Assembly: GCA_964036045.1 (NCBI GenBank)
Contig: OZ038400.1
Coordinates: forward strand, 9,660,976 to 9,724,975
Direction of reading: 5' to 3'
DNA length: 64,000 nt
Source of the DNA: Eutreptiella sp. 'Long Island Sound 2002'
Taxonomy: Eukaryota; Euglenozoa; Euglenophyceae; Eutreptiales; Eutreptiaceae
Part shown: piece by piece, positions 1 through 10,421 of the stretch
Layout of the letters: every line of letters starts with the position of its first letter
Numbering within the stretch: the first letter of the stretch is position 1
Notes under the pieces: model-generated
Databases searched by the model: none
The model's input: the letters and a program-made list of their open reading frames with translations, nothing else
What the model was told of the DNA's origin: nothing
Position numbers and translations under genes: made by a program

Positions 1-723
1 TAGACAAGGGCAGGAATGTCCCCCCGGCCGTGCCTTCTTCTGCATCATCTCTCTCTGCCGCCACCAACAAACTCCGACCTCCCCCACTCTGCACCGCAGG
101 CTCTCTGATGGACGTCTCTGCCGGCCGATGGGGCGGTCGCGCGGGCGACGCGACCGGGTCGCCAACTCGCGCTGGGTTCTGGGCACCCCATCCGCCGCGA
201 TTCATTTTCAGCCACACACCGCTGCTGCGTCGCGCGCCCGCGCACGCACGTGCAAACACACGAGACAAGACACGACAACACAACACTCCGCCCACCACCC
301 TCTGGTGCATTCATTCCCTCGTTCTGAGTAGGGGCAATCTATCTCATGCCTGCTTCGAGTTTTGAGGGTTTCATGACGAGTCCCAGTCATGAAAGGGATC
401 TGGACAAGCATTAAGTTGTGTAAAAAGGCACCAAACTAGGATCTCAATAGCCACCATGATACCAAGATCCGCAGCACACCATGTGAAGAGAATCCCCCCC
501 CCGTTGTTGGAGGAATTGGTGGGTGGCCTCCCCACATACCCTCCCCCTTGCGCAGGCACGGGCTTGTCAAAGCACGGGAACCCTGTGTGACCGTCATTTC
601 CTGTTCTTGTTTTTCTGGCCGTCGTTTTGGTGGTCAGATATGTCACGTGACGCTGCTGTGTCTCCCAATTGTAGAGGGAAAAGGGGGCGAGCACATGCGT
701 GTCCTCCCTCCCATTTGGCACAG
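1..723. other. Intronic or upstream sequence, no gene seen
   Basis: GC-rich sequence with short open frames on both strands that show no coding pattern. It ends in a pyrimidine-rich stretch and CAG at 721-723, which fits a 3' splice site for the exon starting at 724. It is therefore most likely the end of an upstream intron. Confidence 0.4.
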
Positions 724-938
724 GCAATCAACACCGGGGGTCTTTCGCACAAGCCCAACTGGAGGCCATGCTGCCCTACGTCGCGCATCTGCCGCGGAAG
801 ATGACCAGCAAGAAGCGGTTCAACGTCCGGGGGGTGTTCACGACCGTGCGCAACAAACTGGAGCAGAGCCGAGAGGAGCTGAGCCGAGAGCGCGAGGACA
901 AGGGGAAGGAGATGAAGGAGTCGAAGGCCGAGGCGAAG
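724..938 (+). CDS. WDR7: WDR7-like gene, exon 1 of those visible (basic/coiled-coil segment)
   Basis: Open from the acceptor TTTGGCACAG|GC to the donor GCGAAG|GTCCGG. It starts in phase 1 and ends in phase 0. The 71 codons include MLPYVAHLPRKMTSKKRF and then a charged helical stretch (KLEQSREELSREREDKGKE) likely to form a coiled coil. An alternative acceptor at 752-753 would shorten it by 30 bases without changing frame. I do not recognise this segment in animal WDR7. It is assigned to the gene because its end phase matches the next exon and the strand agrees. The frame turns into low-complexity G-rich sequence just after the donor, which supports the exon end. Confidence 0.55.
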
Positions 939-2314
939 GTCCGGGGGCCGTCCGGGGGAGCGGATGCAGGGGCGCCGGGGGGCGTTGCTCGGAGAGGGGG
1001 GGCGCACCGTGCGCTGTGCGAAAAGCAGGCCATTCTGGACCCGGTTTCCCTGTGATCGCGATAACCGCTGTGATCCCGGCCACGGGACTGCGCAGATTCT
1101 TACTCAGTCCCAACTCAGATGAGGCTATGTTTCACACTGAAAATGCCGGATGGTTGTCTGAGTCTGCTGCTGTTGCCCTGCGGACGTAGCTCCCCCGGTG
1201 GTGGGGGGTGTTCGGGGTGGTCACGGGAACGCTGACCGACGATTGGGCGCGGTGCCCGCGCGGTGCAGAAACGCCCCCTTGGGGCGCGGCGTTGCAGTGC
1301 CCCTCCGCGCGCCCTCTCCGTCCGTAGGGCTGGGGGGGAGGGAGGGGGGTGGGGGGCGTGTGAGGTCTCCGCCGGGGGTGGGGGGGGCCGGGACCCAGCA
1401 AGCTGCCAGTGATTGTGGGGAAACACGGACCCCCCCACCCCCGCCCCACACACACACCCTCACCCGCTGAGGGGCTTGGGGGGGGGGGGGGGGTTGGTCA
1501 GTGCCATCCACCTCCTCGTCCAAACGGCCTCAGTCACCCACGGCCCTGTGCACACGCGACCGGCGACGCCGAACCCCGGGTCAATGCCCATGGTCACCCA
1601 CAGCCCCTGTGCGGCTTGCCCCTTGTGTCGACGATGTCAGTGAGGCCACGTGAACCAGGGCCAGGCACACCAACAGGGGCCAAGGCAGTGAAGGACAGGT
1701 CAGGTGATTCAGGGTGTAAACCGGGCGCTGGGGTGGCAATGGCCATCGTGATGCGTGTGATGATCAGCATCACCGACTTCTTCCACGAACAAGGCCCCCG
1801 ACAATGACACGCTACGCAGGCACGGGGTATCGGGTTGCTGCAGATCGCCAGAAATAAGATTCAATCCAAAAATCACCTCGAAGAGAGGTTGTTAGATCAA
1901 GCGCAGGCGCGAGCGTCGTATACCCCCCTTTTTTGGGGTCGTTCGCGTAGCATACCCCAATGTATGGTTTCTAACGTTTAACCCCCTGTAAAATCATCAT
2001 TTTAGGACCAAAAATGATCCCCCAATGATTTTTTGGATTTTGACACCCGTACCCCCCCGCACCGGGGTACCCTTTTTTGAGGGGGGGGTGGGGGTGGGGG
2101 TGGGGGTGGGGGGGGGGGGGGGGGCAAAACTTCTTTGCGTATTGTGGCCGCTGTGTGTGTATTTGGACCTGGGTCCTGAAGAACTTTCTTCTTGTATATG
2201 GACCCCCTAACCCATGGCGGGGGTCCCAGGTCCCAACTCCAGGTACCCCCAGTCGCCCCCCCCCATATGGCCCCTTGCCGGTGAGGACTTAGCCGTTTTC
2301 ACGCCGGATAGGCT
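939..2314 (+). other. Intron 1, 5' part: G-run-rich noncoding sequence
   Basis: Noncoding sequence with poly-G tracts (for example near 1,477-1,492 and 2,080-2,124) and short GC-rich open frames that look random. From about 1,850 to 2,010 the base composition becomes more even. No gene, RNA gene or mobile-element protein is visible. Confidence 0.5.
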
Positions 2315-2700
2315 GTTTAGTGACACCTGCAAGATTTCCAAAATTCGACTTTTTCGGAAACCCTTCTGTCGCCCCTGGGATGGGTTTGGGTGATGATTTA
2401 GTGACAATACGAGTACTTGAGCACCCATGGGGACCTAAATAGTGGCCGCCAAGCCCATATAGCCCGAGCCATGGGCCCCCCAAAAGCCCCGAAATTGCCG
2501 TTGTGTAAGGTGTTTAGTGACACCTGCAAGATTTCCGAAATTCGCCTTTTTCCGAAACCCTTCTGTCGCCCCTGGGATGGGTTTGGGTGATGATTTAGTG
2601 ATAATACGGGTACTTGAGCACCCATGGGGACCCACGCCAAGCCCATATAGCCCGCGCCATGGGCCCCCCAAAAGCTTCAAAATTGCTGTTTGTTGGTGGT
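2315..2700 (+). repeat. Two tandem copies of a ~197-bp intronic repeat
   Basis: GTTTAGTGACACCTGCAAG starts at 2,315 and again at 2,512. Both copies continue through CTTCTGTCGCCCCTGGGATG and GAGCACCCATGGGGAC to the segment around GCCATGGGCCCCCCAAAAG. The copies differ by scattered substitutions and a short indel. Confidence 0.85.
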
Positions 2701-2815
2701 TCAATGGCCTTTGGTGTGTGCACAAACTGCTGGAGCGGTTTTCCACCCTCTACAGGTCAAAAATGGAAATTTTTTGCAAAACTTTTTTTTTATATTGTGA
2801 CCACTTACAATGATG

Positions 2816-3540
2816 AAATATGCTATGTAAAGCATGTTTTAGCCCCCTTTTATGTGTTTTTCACCCTATTTGGGTGTTGGGGGGGGGTCTCCCAAGGGGT
2901 ATGGGGCACAACCTGCTTATGCAGTTTTCCCGCCTCGGCAGCTCAAAAATGGAAATTTCCGAAACTGATTTTTTTGATACTTTGACCATCCAAAAAGATC
3001 AAATATCCTATGTAAAGCATGTTTTAGCCCCTCGTTATGTGTTTTTCACCCTATTTGGGTGTTGGGGGGGGGGGGGGGGGGGCTCCCAAGGGGTATAGGG
3101 CACACAACCTGCTTATGCAGTTTTCCCGCCTCGGCAGCTCAAAAATGGAAATTTCCGAAACTGATTTTTTTGATACTTTGACCATCCAAAAAGATCAAAT
3201 ATCCTATGTAAAGCATGTTTTAGCCCCTCGTTATGTGTTTTTCACCCTATTTGGGTGTTGGGGGGGGGGGGGGGGGGCTCCCAAGGGGTATAGGGCACAA
3301 CCTGCTTATGCAGTTTTTCAGCCTCAGCAGCTCAAAAATGGAAATTTTCGAAACTGATTTTTTTGATACTTTGACCATCCAAAAAGATCAAATATCCTAT
3401 GTAAAGCATGTTTTAGCCCCTCGTTATGTGTTTTTCACCCTATTTGGGTGTTGGGGGGGGGGGGCTCCCAAGGGGTCTAGGGCACAACCTGCTTATGCAG
3501 TTTTCCCGCCTCAGCAGCTCAAAAAAGGTTGTTCCTCTCC
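2816..3540 (+). repeat. Tandem array of a ~185-196-bp repeat, about 4 copies
   Basis: The phrase TATGTAAAGCATGTTTTAGC begins at 2,824, 3,009, 3,205 and 3,398, giving periods of 185, 196 and 193 bp. Each unit carries a poly-G run of variable length after ATTTGGGTGTT, then CTCCCAAGGGG and GCTTATGCAGTTTT. The length differences lie mostly in the G-run. The short frames with a CxGGGG pattern here are by-products of the repeat. Confidence 0.9.
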
Positions 3541-3984
3541 CCTCTTCGAGGTGCCTTGCCGAAGGCAATAGAATTTGTCAAATTTTCTAAAAAAAAGTTT
3601 CAAAAAATTTCAAGAAAAATTCCAAACAATTTTCCAAAAAAAGCGCCGAGGCAGCGGCATTGCTCGGCTGCAGAGGAGCGTCACATCGAAGGTGCTGCGT
3701 CGACGGAAAGGGACAAGGCCCAATGGTCAGCACCCCCTCAACGCGTACCGCGGGGCGCACGCGGGCGTGCCACACGCCCCACCGCACCCCACGCCCGCAG
3801 CCCCTGCAAAGCGGTGCTCCTCCCGCATCCGAAGGACGTCGATGTGCCTGTGTGGCCCGCATCACCGCCTGCGGCCCGGTCCACGCACCACACCGAGTGT
3901 CCTCTCGGGAACAATAGATAGAGAGCCACAAGTCAGCCCACCCCGTCGGCACATGATTTCCTTCGCCCTCGGACCCCCTCCCCC
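3541..3984 (+). other. Intron 1, middle part: A-rich tract then GC-rich sequence
   Basis: Positions 3,575-3,645 form an A-rich tract with repeated TTTTCCAAAAAA and AATTTCAAGAAAAATTCC motifs, resembling the A-rich insertion at 54,120-54,421 read on its minus strand. The rest is GC-rich with no recognisable coding sequence. Confidence 0.45.
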
Positions 3985-4160
3985 TCGGCCGGATGCCCGC
4001 GGCAGTGCGGATGCCCGCAGTAGTGCGGATGCCCGCGGCAGTGCGGATGCCCGCAGTAGTGCGGAGGCCTGCTTGTCATAGCAGAAGGTTCAAAGGCGAG
4101 AGGCCAATAGGCGCCGCCACAGGCTAACAGAGCCAACCACCAAGGCCTTGTGCCAACCCC
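3985..4160 (+). repeat. Dispersed repeat, plus copy of an inverted pair
   Basis: Four short tandem GGATGCCCGCxGxAGTGC units (3,990-4,070) are followed by GCCTGCTTGTCATAGCAGAAG and a stretch ending CCACCAAGGCCTTGTGCCAA. The same sequence occurs in reverse complement at 7,935-8,060, so the two copies form an inverted pair about 3.8 kb apart, with exon 2 between them. Confidence 0.85.
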
Positions 4161-4778
4161 CCCCCCCCTCGGCAGCGTGGGGCTGGTTGCATTCACGCAC
4201 CCGTGGAATCACGCGGAATCATATCAAATATCATTCGGGGGGGGAGTGGGGTTGAGGCTCGCGATTGTTCAGAATTTCCCCGAATTCCGCAATTTTTCGC
4301 CGTTTTTCGCGATTTCCCGCCAACAGCTTTTCTGCCTGTCCCCCTCGCCCGGTTGTGGGTGCCCGGCGTGTCCCCTGTGCCGATGTGTTGCCCCTTGGGG
4401 CTTCGGGAGGTTGGGTTACGGCACCGCAAGTTCCCCACAAGTTTTCGCAGTCGGATCTGACGCCCCCTGACCGCAATCCCCCCCCCACCCCCCTGCCCCT
4501 TGTATCATTGCCTGTGGGGGGACACTCCAGGCCTAGCACCGCGTGGATGTTGAGTTTGATGCAGAAACCTGTCCGTTGACATGATGGCCGTGCATTGTCT
4601 GTGGACGCATCCATCAAGCCACGACCCCGGCTGGTGGCTGTTTGCCGTTTGGGCGAAGCTACCACCAGAAACCGGATGATACCGCATCAAGCGTGCGTTG
4701 CCTCCGAGGGCAACATGCACATATGACGAACAACCCCGGGCAAATGGAGGGGCAGTGATGCATTGGAAGCCCAGCCCC
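4161..4778 (+). other. Intron 1: noncoding sequence, nothing recognised
   Basis: Mixed-composition sequence with short open frames on both strands. None contains a motif I recognise. Confidence 0.4.
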
Positions 4779-4967
4779 AGGGCGCCCAGCCTATGCCCAG
4801 CCGCTGTCCCCCCGACGCCAAGTGCCAAGTGCCAAGTGCCAGCCCCAGTGGCATTTGTAACCGACGGTAACTGCCCCCAACCGCTTTGGCAACCTCCTCC
4901 AACCGCCTGCCCAACCGCTACTGGAGCCGCCTCTGAGGCCCCTTCCCTTCTAATGCATCCCTGGGGG
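4779..4967 (+). repeat. Dispersed ~180-bp repeat (CAACCGC family), copy 1
   Basis: Runs from GGGCGCCCAGCCTATG through GGCATTTGTAACCGACGG and repeated CCAACCGC motifs to CCCCTTCCCTTCTAATGCAT. A second plus copy lies at 5,993-6,163 and a shorter minus copy at 9,461-9,565. It could be a short retroposon or MITE; no end features decide which. Confidence 0.85.
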
Positions 4968-5301
4968 GCCGGGAAGGGGGTCCTGCAACGGGGCTGCTTG
5001 CCCCCCCTTGCCTAGTGAGGTCAGGACTTGTTCCCCCTCCTTGTGGCCTTCACGAGTGCACCCCCTCCCCCAACCCCCACTGCCCCATGCCCAACCCTCT
5101 CTTGGGTAGTCCCACGTTTCCCAAGTTTTCCAAGCATCCAAAACATCCCCCAAATTTTGATCATAGTGACACGGCTTGGGAAGTCGGTTTCTCAACCTTC
5201 GGGGGGGGGGGGGAGGGTTCGGGAAACGGGCTCACTGGACACGACCATGAACTACTTATTGCAAACTCTGTCACTGAAGGCGCCGGAAAAATTTTTTAGC
5301 C
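4968..5301 (+). other. Intron 1: noncoding sequence, nothing recognised
   Basis: GC-rich sequence with a poly-G run near 5,202-5,213. No coding signal or repeat partner was noticed. Confidence 0.4.
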
Positions 5302-5574
5302 ATGAAAGTGGTCAAACTTCTTTTCACCAAATCCATGGCAAATGATGACTTTTTTGAACCCCCTCGACGCGCTGATTCCAAAATCCCCATTTTCATTTTA
5401 TTTTTTTTGCGGAATTTTGGGTCCGGGTCACCTCCGGGGCCCGGGGGTCAGTCTCGGTAGGATTTGGGGGGCCCGTCAATGGAGCCCTTTTTGGGGGAGG
5501 GGGGAGGTCTAGCCAGAGGGGCTGCATCGACCCCCCCCCGGAAGTTGAAAGCCCGCCCACCCCTTCATCCCCAG
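5302..5574 (+). repeat. Dispersed ~270-bp repeat that ends at the exon 2 acceptor
   Basis: Shares GAAAGTGGTCAA, CACCAAATCCATGGCAAA, CCCCCTCGACGCGCTGATTC, GGGTCCGGGTCACCTCCGGG and GTTGAAAGCCCGCCCACCCC, in the same order, with 53,428-53,701. Both copies end in CAG|AACAAA. In this copy that CAG is the acceptor of WDR7 exon 2, so the 3' splice site of intron 1 sits inside a dispersed repeat. Confidence 0.85.
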
Positions 5575-5916
5575 AACAAACTGCTGCTCGGGGCCAAGAA
5601 GTTCACGGCGGCCGTCCTGTCCCGCAACAAGAAGAGCCCCCGCGCCAACGCCAAGCCGCAGACCCTCGACAGCCCCCGGGGGGACAAGTACCTGACGCCC
5701 ACGAGCCCGCGGCCGATGGGGGGCTCGCCGGGGGTCAGTCCCATGAGCGCCTCGTCGGAGCCCGCGACGTTCCCCAGCCCCCGGATGGCCGAGCCTCCGC
5801 AGCGGAAGGGCGCCTCGGAGGACGTGATTCGGGACTTGAGTGAGGACATCGCGCGTGTCGAGTCGAGGGAGTGTGACGACGACGACGACGAGGCGGAGGG
5901 ATTCGGGGATTCGGAG
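5575..5916 (+). CDS. WDR7: WDR7-like gene, exon 2 visible (Ser/Pro-rich, acidic end)
   Basis: 114 codons in phase 0 at both ends, from CCCCAG|AAC to TCGGAG|GTGTGG. It begins NKLLLGAKKFTAAVLSRNKK, a basic amphipathic stretch. A disordered Ser/Pro-rich part with several possible SP phosphosites follows (around TPTSPRPMGGSPGVSPMSAS). It ends in a helical DVIRDLSEDIARVES stretch with an acidic DDDDDEAEG tail. Codon use is strongly G/C at third positions. I do not recognise it in animal WDR7; it may be a lineage-specific linker between the two WD40 blocks. Confidence 0.6.
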
Positions 5917-5992
5917 GTGTGGTGTTCAGGGGTGACGGGCAGGGGAGGGAAGGGGAAGGGGAAGGGGAGGAAGCCCCCCCCCCCCCTCTCCT
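5917..5992 (+). other. Start of intron 2
   Basis: Donor GTGTGG at 5,917, followed by a G-rich (GGGGAA)n stretch at 5,940-5,970 and a C-run. Confidence 0.5.
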
Positions 5993-6163
5993 GGGCGCCC
6001 AGCCTATGTATGCCCAGCCACTGTCCCCCTAACGCCAAGTGCCAGGCTCAACGGCATTTGTAACCGACAGTAACCGCCCCCAACCGCTCCGGCAACCTGC
6101 TCCAACCGCCTGCCTAACCGGTTCTGGGCCTGAGGCCCCTTCCCTTCTGATCCATCCCTGGGG
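5993..6163 (+). repeat. Dispersed ~180-bp repeat (CAACCGC family), copy 2
   Basis: Same order of motifs as 4,779-4,967: GGGCGCCCAGCCTATG, GGCATTTGTAACCGACAG, CCAACCGC repeats and CCCCTTCCCTTCTGAT. Confidence 0.85.
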
Positions 6164-6207
6164 GGGGGGGGGGTGCAGCGTAAATCACCCGGGATACCGT
6201 GCGGTGC

Positions 6208-6543
6208 AGGGCACCTGGGCCTCACGCAGCGAGGCAGGCTATGGACGGCCTGAGGACGGAGGTGTGTGGGCAGCAAAAACAGTCAAACGACCCCCGCAAC
6301 AACCAGCACAACCCCCAATACGCCAAATATTGGGCGCCGCTGACGCGCAAACGGCACATCCCGCCACATTCAGCACAGCCCCGGCACACCAACGACTGGG
6401 CTCCGCGAACGCGGAAACGACACCAGCAGGAGCACCGGCCGCAGCGGCCGACAGAACGCAGCAACCCAACGCAACATGCGAAGGGAAGAACGGGTGACTG
6501 TCCAGGGCCCCGTAAAGAAACAAAAACCGGACGGCATGTCACA
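6208..6543 (+). repeat. Dispersed ~335-bp repeat, copy 1 (partner 50,868-51,213)
   Basis: Nearly identical to 50,868-51,213, from GCACCTGGGCCTCACGCA to the end ATGTCACAC / ATATCACAC. Inside is an imperfect internal duplication: TGGGCGCCGCTGACGCGCAA and TGGGCTCCGCGAACGCGGAA, about 80 bp apart. Both copies keep one open plus frame (here 6,199-6,630), which encodes two WAPxTRKRH-like motifs, but nothing recognisable. I treat it as a mobile or duplicated repeat. Confidence 0.9.
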
Positions 6544-7934
6544 CGGGGGGGGGGGGGATGTGCCTCCTGCTGGCCTCCAGCTGAATGGCCGTTGGGCATG
6601 CACTGGATGCAGGGCCCGGGGCAGCGCTGAAGGTGGCGGTGCAGGAGTGTTGATGTTTGGCTGTGAGCATGGCAGCTGTTTGGCAGACTGTTGGCGCGGG
6701 TTTTAGTCACGAAGAGGTCCACACCGAAACAGGGCGCTCGTTCGCACCCACACAACACCGACGAATTCATACGTGAACGGCATTCGTGAGCAGACCAATA
6801 GGCTGTCAGCCCCATGGGGGGGTCCGGTCCCAGCAGCTCGGTTTGGGCGGCTTGGGGGTGGGTGGGGGAGCTCAGAGGTCAGAAAGCGTTTTCATGTTTT
6901 GCATCCGTATTTGAATTCTCCATGAAACTCTGAGTATTTTGAGGACAAACCGATGGAGTAAAACCGACATTATACCCCCCCCCCTCCCCATCATATGCTC
7001 AACCCCAACCATATGCACTCGCACTGTTGGCCCCCAAACAAGGGTCCATGAGTGGATGCCTCGTGGTGGTGGCCGCACAGGTCCCCATTTGTGTCTCTGC
7101 TTGCTCTGATTCATGTTCATTCTCTGGTGCACAGTCCAAGTCAGGGGGTGGCGGAATTTCACTTTGCGGGGGGTCACGGGAGCCCCTCAAAAACGGTGGG
7201 ATTCTGGAAAAGGGCTCCCATCACACGGCCATTATTGCCGTTTAGGTGAGGCAGCACTTTATCCATTTTTGTCCCCTCCTTTGCAGACCCCCGAGAAGGC
7301 AAGGATTACGTAGCCATTTGGCCCTAATGTGGGCCCCCAAGACGGCAGGGTTACGTAGCCACTTCCGATTTTGTCCCCTCTCCCCCCCCCCCGAGTAGGG
7401 GTTTTGTAGCCATTTCTGATCCACAAATGGAGGCCCCTTGAGTTGGGGATATGGACTTACAATCCACAAATTGAGTTGCCCCTTGAGTTCAACATGAATA
7501 CCACCACCATTGTACCCACGGTACTCCCGCGGTCGGTTTTGGGGGGTTCCGTCGCGGGAGCCTCGTTTTCGGGGGGGGGGGGGGGGCTGTCCAGGCAGGG
7601 GGCTCCAATGTCAACCCAAGGGGGGTGTGGGAAGGTGATGGGCACATGACAGACTTGTGTGCGATGTTCCACAATGCACCTTCAACAACGCAGGTGCGTT
7701 CGCCGCACCCCAGTGCGGATTGCACGCCCCCATTTGCATCTCCCTCCCTCCCTCCCTCCCACCCCTCTTTGAGGCCATGCGCCGTGGAGTGGGTGCAATG
7801 CAGTGGCTCTCTGGGAGGGGGCGGTGTCAAAGTACGTCTACCAAAGCCTCCACCCACGGCTCACCTCCATTCGGTTGTACCACTACCCCCAGGGAAGTCT
7901 TGGAATGGCCATACACCGCAGGAGGAGGGGGGGT
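6544..7934 (+). other. Intron 2: noncoding sequence, nothing recognised
   Basis: Sequence of varying composition with G-runs at 6,546-6,557 and 7,570-7,587, a (CCCT)n stretch at 7,740-7,762, and no frame with recognisable motifs. Between 7,286 and 7,440 the phrase GTAGCCATTT or GTAGCCACTT recurs three times about 50 bp apart, a weak degenerate tandem repeat. Confidence 0.4.
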
Positions 7935-8060
7935 TTGGCACAAGGCCTTGGTGGTTGGCTCTGTTAGCCTGTGGCGGCGCCTATTGACCTCTCGCCTTTG
8001 AACCTTCTGCTATGACAAGCAGGCGTCCGTACTACTGCGGGCATCCGCACTGCCGCGGGT
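7935..8060 (-). repeat. Dispersed repeat, minus copy of an inverted pair
   Basis: Reverse complement of 3,985-4,160: TTGGCACAAGGCCTTGGTGG through CTTCTGCTATGACAAGCAGG to GCGGGCATCCGCACTGCCGC. It has fewer of the short tandem units than the plus copy. Confidence 0.85.
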
Positions 8061-8074
8061 GGCAGGAGGAGGAG

Positions 8075-8205
8075 GGGGGGTATCCCCCCCCCCTGGGACC
8101 CCCCCCCCCTCCAGACCCAAGTGACCATCGTTGGAAAAAACGAGATTCGCAAAAAATCTGATCGGGCCAATGTTGGTCCACAAACTTCTGGGTCGCAGAC
8201 CCCCC
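8075..8205 (+). repeat. Dispersed repeat matching 54,040-54,480, without its insertion
   Basis: Shares GTATCCCCCC, GGAAAAAACGA, AAATCTGxTCGGGCCAA and a GGGxCxCAGACCC end with the copy around 54,040-54,480. Here TCTGATCGGGCCA is uninterrupted at 8,157-8,169. The other copy holds a 302-bp T-rich insertion at this point. Confidence 0.85.
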
Positions 8206-8422
8206 CCTCCCCCCTTCTGATACGTCCCTGCCACCACCCCATACCTCTATGGTGGTGCATCAGGGGGGGGGGCGATGTGCCGAGAGGTGCCGGATGATGT
8301 GCCCGATCATGTGATCGCTTGGCTCATCCTAATTAGGCCCTACCCCCCCCCCCTTCCCACTGGGTCTTGTATTTGGGATTTGGGGGGGGGGGTCCACTGC
8401 CGCCTGCGCGCGCTTTGCTCAG

Positions 8423-8576
8423 GAGGCTGGGTTGGTGGCGCCGACCCTCATGCAGACGCTGGAGCCCCTGGGCCGCGAGCCCGGGTTCATCACCGTGAGC
8501 TGCCCCGAGGGGGAGGTCCCGCTCTTCCTGAGGGCCACCGCGAAGCAGATCGAGATCCGGGGCACCCCCACGTCAG
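8423..8576 (+). CDS. WDR7: WDR7-like gene, exon 3 visible
   Basis: Open from TTTGCTCAG|GAG (phase 0) to CACGTCAG|GTCGGT (phase 1). It encodes 51 residues, EAGLVAPTLMQTLEPLGREP followed by GFITVSCPEGEVPLFLRATA and a short KQIEIRGTPTS end, whose alternating hydrophobic pattern suggests beta strands. Its last base (G) joins the next exon's AC to give an Asp codon, so the 6.4-kb intron is phase-compatible. The segment lies just before the WD blade of exon 4. It is not individually recognisable as a WD repeat. Confidence 0.65.
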
Positions 8577-9460
8577 GTCGGTGCCCACAGACACAGACAT
8601 TGGGGGGTCGCGGCTGCACGGCACGGCCGTGTGCCGGGGCCAGGGCCGTGCGGGCAGGGCAGTGCCCTCCCCCCCCCCCCCCCGCACTCCCCCAGCCCAT
8701 AGCCCCAGCCCCGAACCGTCATCTTGGGCCGAGATTCCCTCAACCCTCGCTGACATTTGTCCATCAGCGCGCCGAGGCTGTAGGGTGAGCGTGGATGAGT
8801 GGCCATGCCACCGGACGCACACGCGACCAGTCGCAAGTTCGCCCCCCCTCCGTCCCCTCCTCCCCCGCATTATCGATTTGAAGAGGCTTTCTGTTCACGC
8901 GCAAGCGACCGGCCCGGCCCCCGCCTCGGCAGCCCGGCACAAATGAACGCATGTTCCTCGGCCACCAGCCCCGCGCTGGCGGCGTCCGGCCCAGTTTTGG
9001 GGTGCCAAAACGCGTTTCGGCGACCGCGAGGCGCGTGGTGACCTGTCCGGAACCCCGAGGGGCGCTGGGTCCCAAGACCACCAGTTTCACGGTGTCTGGA
9101 CGGTCCTCATCGCGTCCGGGGCCGTCTCCGTGGCGGTTTGGCCCATGGAGCCCCTCCTGGAGCGGTAGTGGACTGGTCCAGCCAGGGGCTTGTCCCCCCC
9201 GGGGGCTCTGCGGGACACTACCCACTTCAGATGTGGTGGTGGGCCCCCTCCGAACTTCGTGGTCTTGGGAGTGACTGAGTGTGAGGCATCGCCGGCGCCG
9301 GCGCGGGAGGGACGCTGAGGGGCAGGAGCAGCGTTTGGGAGCAGAGGGACGACGGTCCCGCTCTCACGCACGAACAACACACTTCTGCAATGGCCGTTTG
9401 TTCGAATGAATGTTTTTGAACAGCTTGTTTCTGGCAACTGAAAACAGTGTGTACACTGGG
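8577..9460 (+). other. Start of intron 3: noncoding sequence
   Basis: Donor GTCGGT at 8,577. GC-rich sequence with a C-run at 8,669-8,684. No gene, RNA or repeat partner was seen. Confidence 0.4.
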
Positions 9461-9565
9461 CAGAAGGGAGGGACCTCAAAGGCGGTTCCAGAAGCAGTTA
9501 GATGGGCGGTTGGGGCAGGTTGCCAAAGCAGTTGGGGGTGGTTACTGTCGGTTACAAATGCCATT
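9461..9565 (-). repeat. Dispersed CAACCGC-family repeat, minus copy
   Basis: The reverse complement gives GGCATTTGTAACCGACAG, repeated CCCCAAC / CCAACCGC motifs and CCTCCCTTCTG, in the same order as 4,779-4,967 and 5,993-6,163 but shorter and more diverged. Confidence 0.75.
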
Positions 9566-10421
9566 GTACCTGCCCCCCTTCCCATGCATCCCTGACACCG
9601 GGGGTACCAATATATACACTGCCTGGGCCTTTGTGGCACCCCAGCCCCCCTCAACCACAACTGCCAATCGTTGAAAGCCGGCAGTCATTATTGCTGCTTC
9701 GATGGAGATCTTAGAACACAGAGCCGTTGCAATGGTTCAGTAAGATATGCCAAAACGCCGGAGTCTCAGTATGATTTGCCTCTCCCCCCCAAAAACAGCC
9801 AATTGGTGGTCCGCCCGCTCCAGTGCACACTGCGCGGTGCCTTGCTCAGCACATGAGCCCCTGTGGCTCGAACGTGCACCATGCTTCGTAAGCACACATG
9901 CCACACCTGCTGCACCTGCTACCCCCCGTATCTGTGCTTCTATGGAGGTAGATGTGCGGCATTGTCGGTGAACACCACAGGGAGGGAGGGAGGGAGGGAG
10001 GGAGGGAGGGAGGGAGGAGGAGGAGGAGGAGGAGCACATGCCGCGGTCCCATGGACGATGGGCTTGAGCATCGTCCCCGGGGGTCCCACGCAGACCTGCC
10101 AGGGGAGTCCTCCGTCTTAACTCCGCAAGAGCAAGACGGATCTCGTCGCACACCTGAGGACGCTCCTCTCGGCAGGCCGTCCGGGTCCCAGCGCCGGTGT
10201 ACGACAACACTACGGTCCGATCTGCCTCCGGGTTCCTGTCACCAACCGTCCGAAGGTCCTGGATCCACCCGAGTCAGCGTCCTAGAGTTGTCCAGCGCGT
10301 GAAGGTGTGGGTCTCCTCGGGGCATCACCCCCGACTTAGAACGTTGCCAGACAAGGAGCGCGGTCTGGCTCGACTAAGCGCGGCACTAGAACGATTGAGA
10401 CGCGCGAGGCCGAGGACGTGA
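9566..10421 (+). other. Intron 3: noncoding, includes a (GGGA)n/(GGA)n microsatellite
   Basis: A purine microsatellite occupies about 9,979-10,033: first GGGA repeats, then GGA repeats. The flanks show no recognisable genes. Sequence after 10,100 begins to share the composition of the minus-strand LINE-B remnant that follows. Confidence 0.45.
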
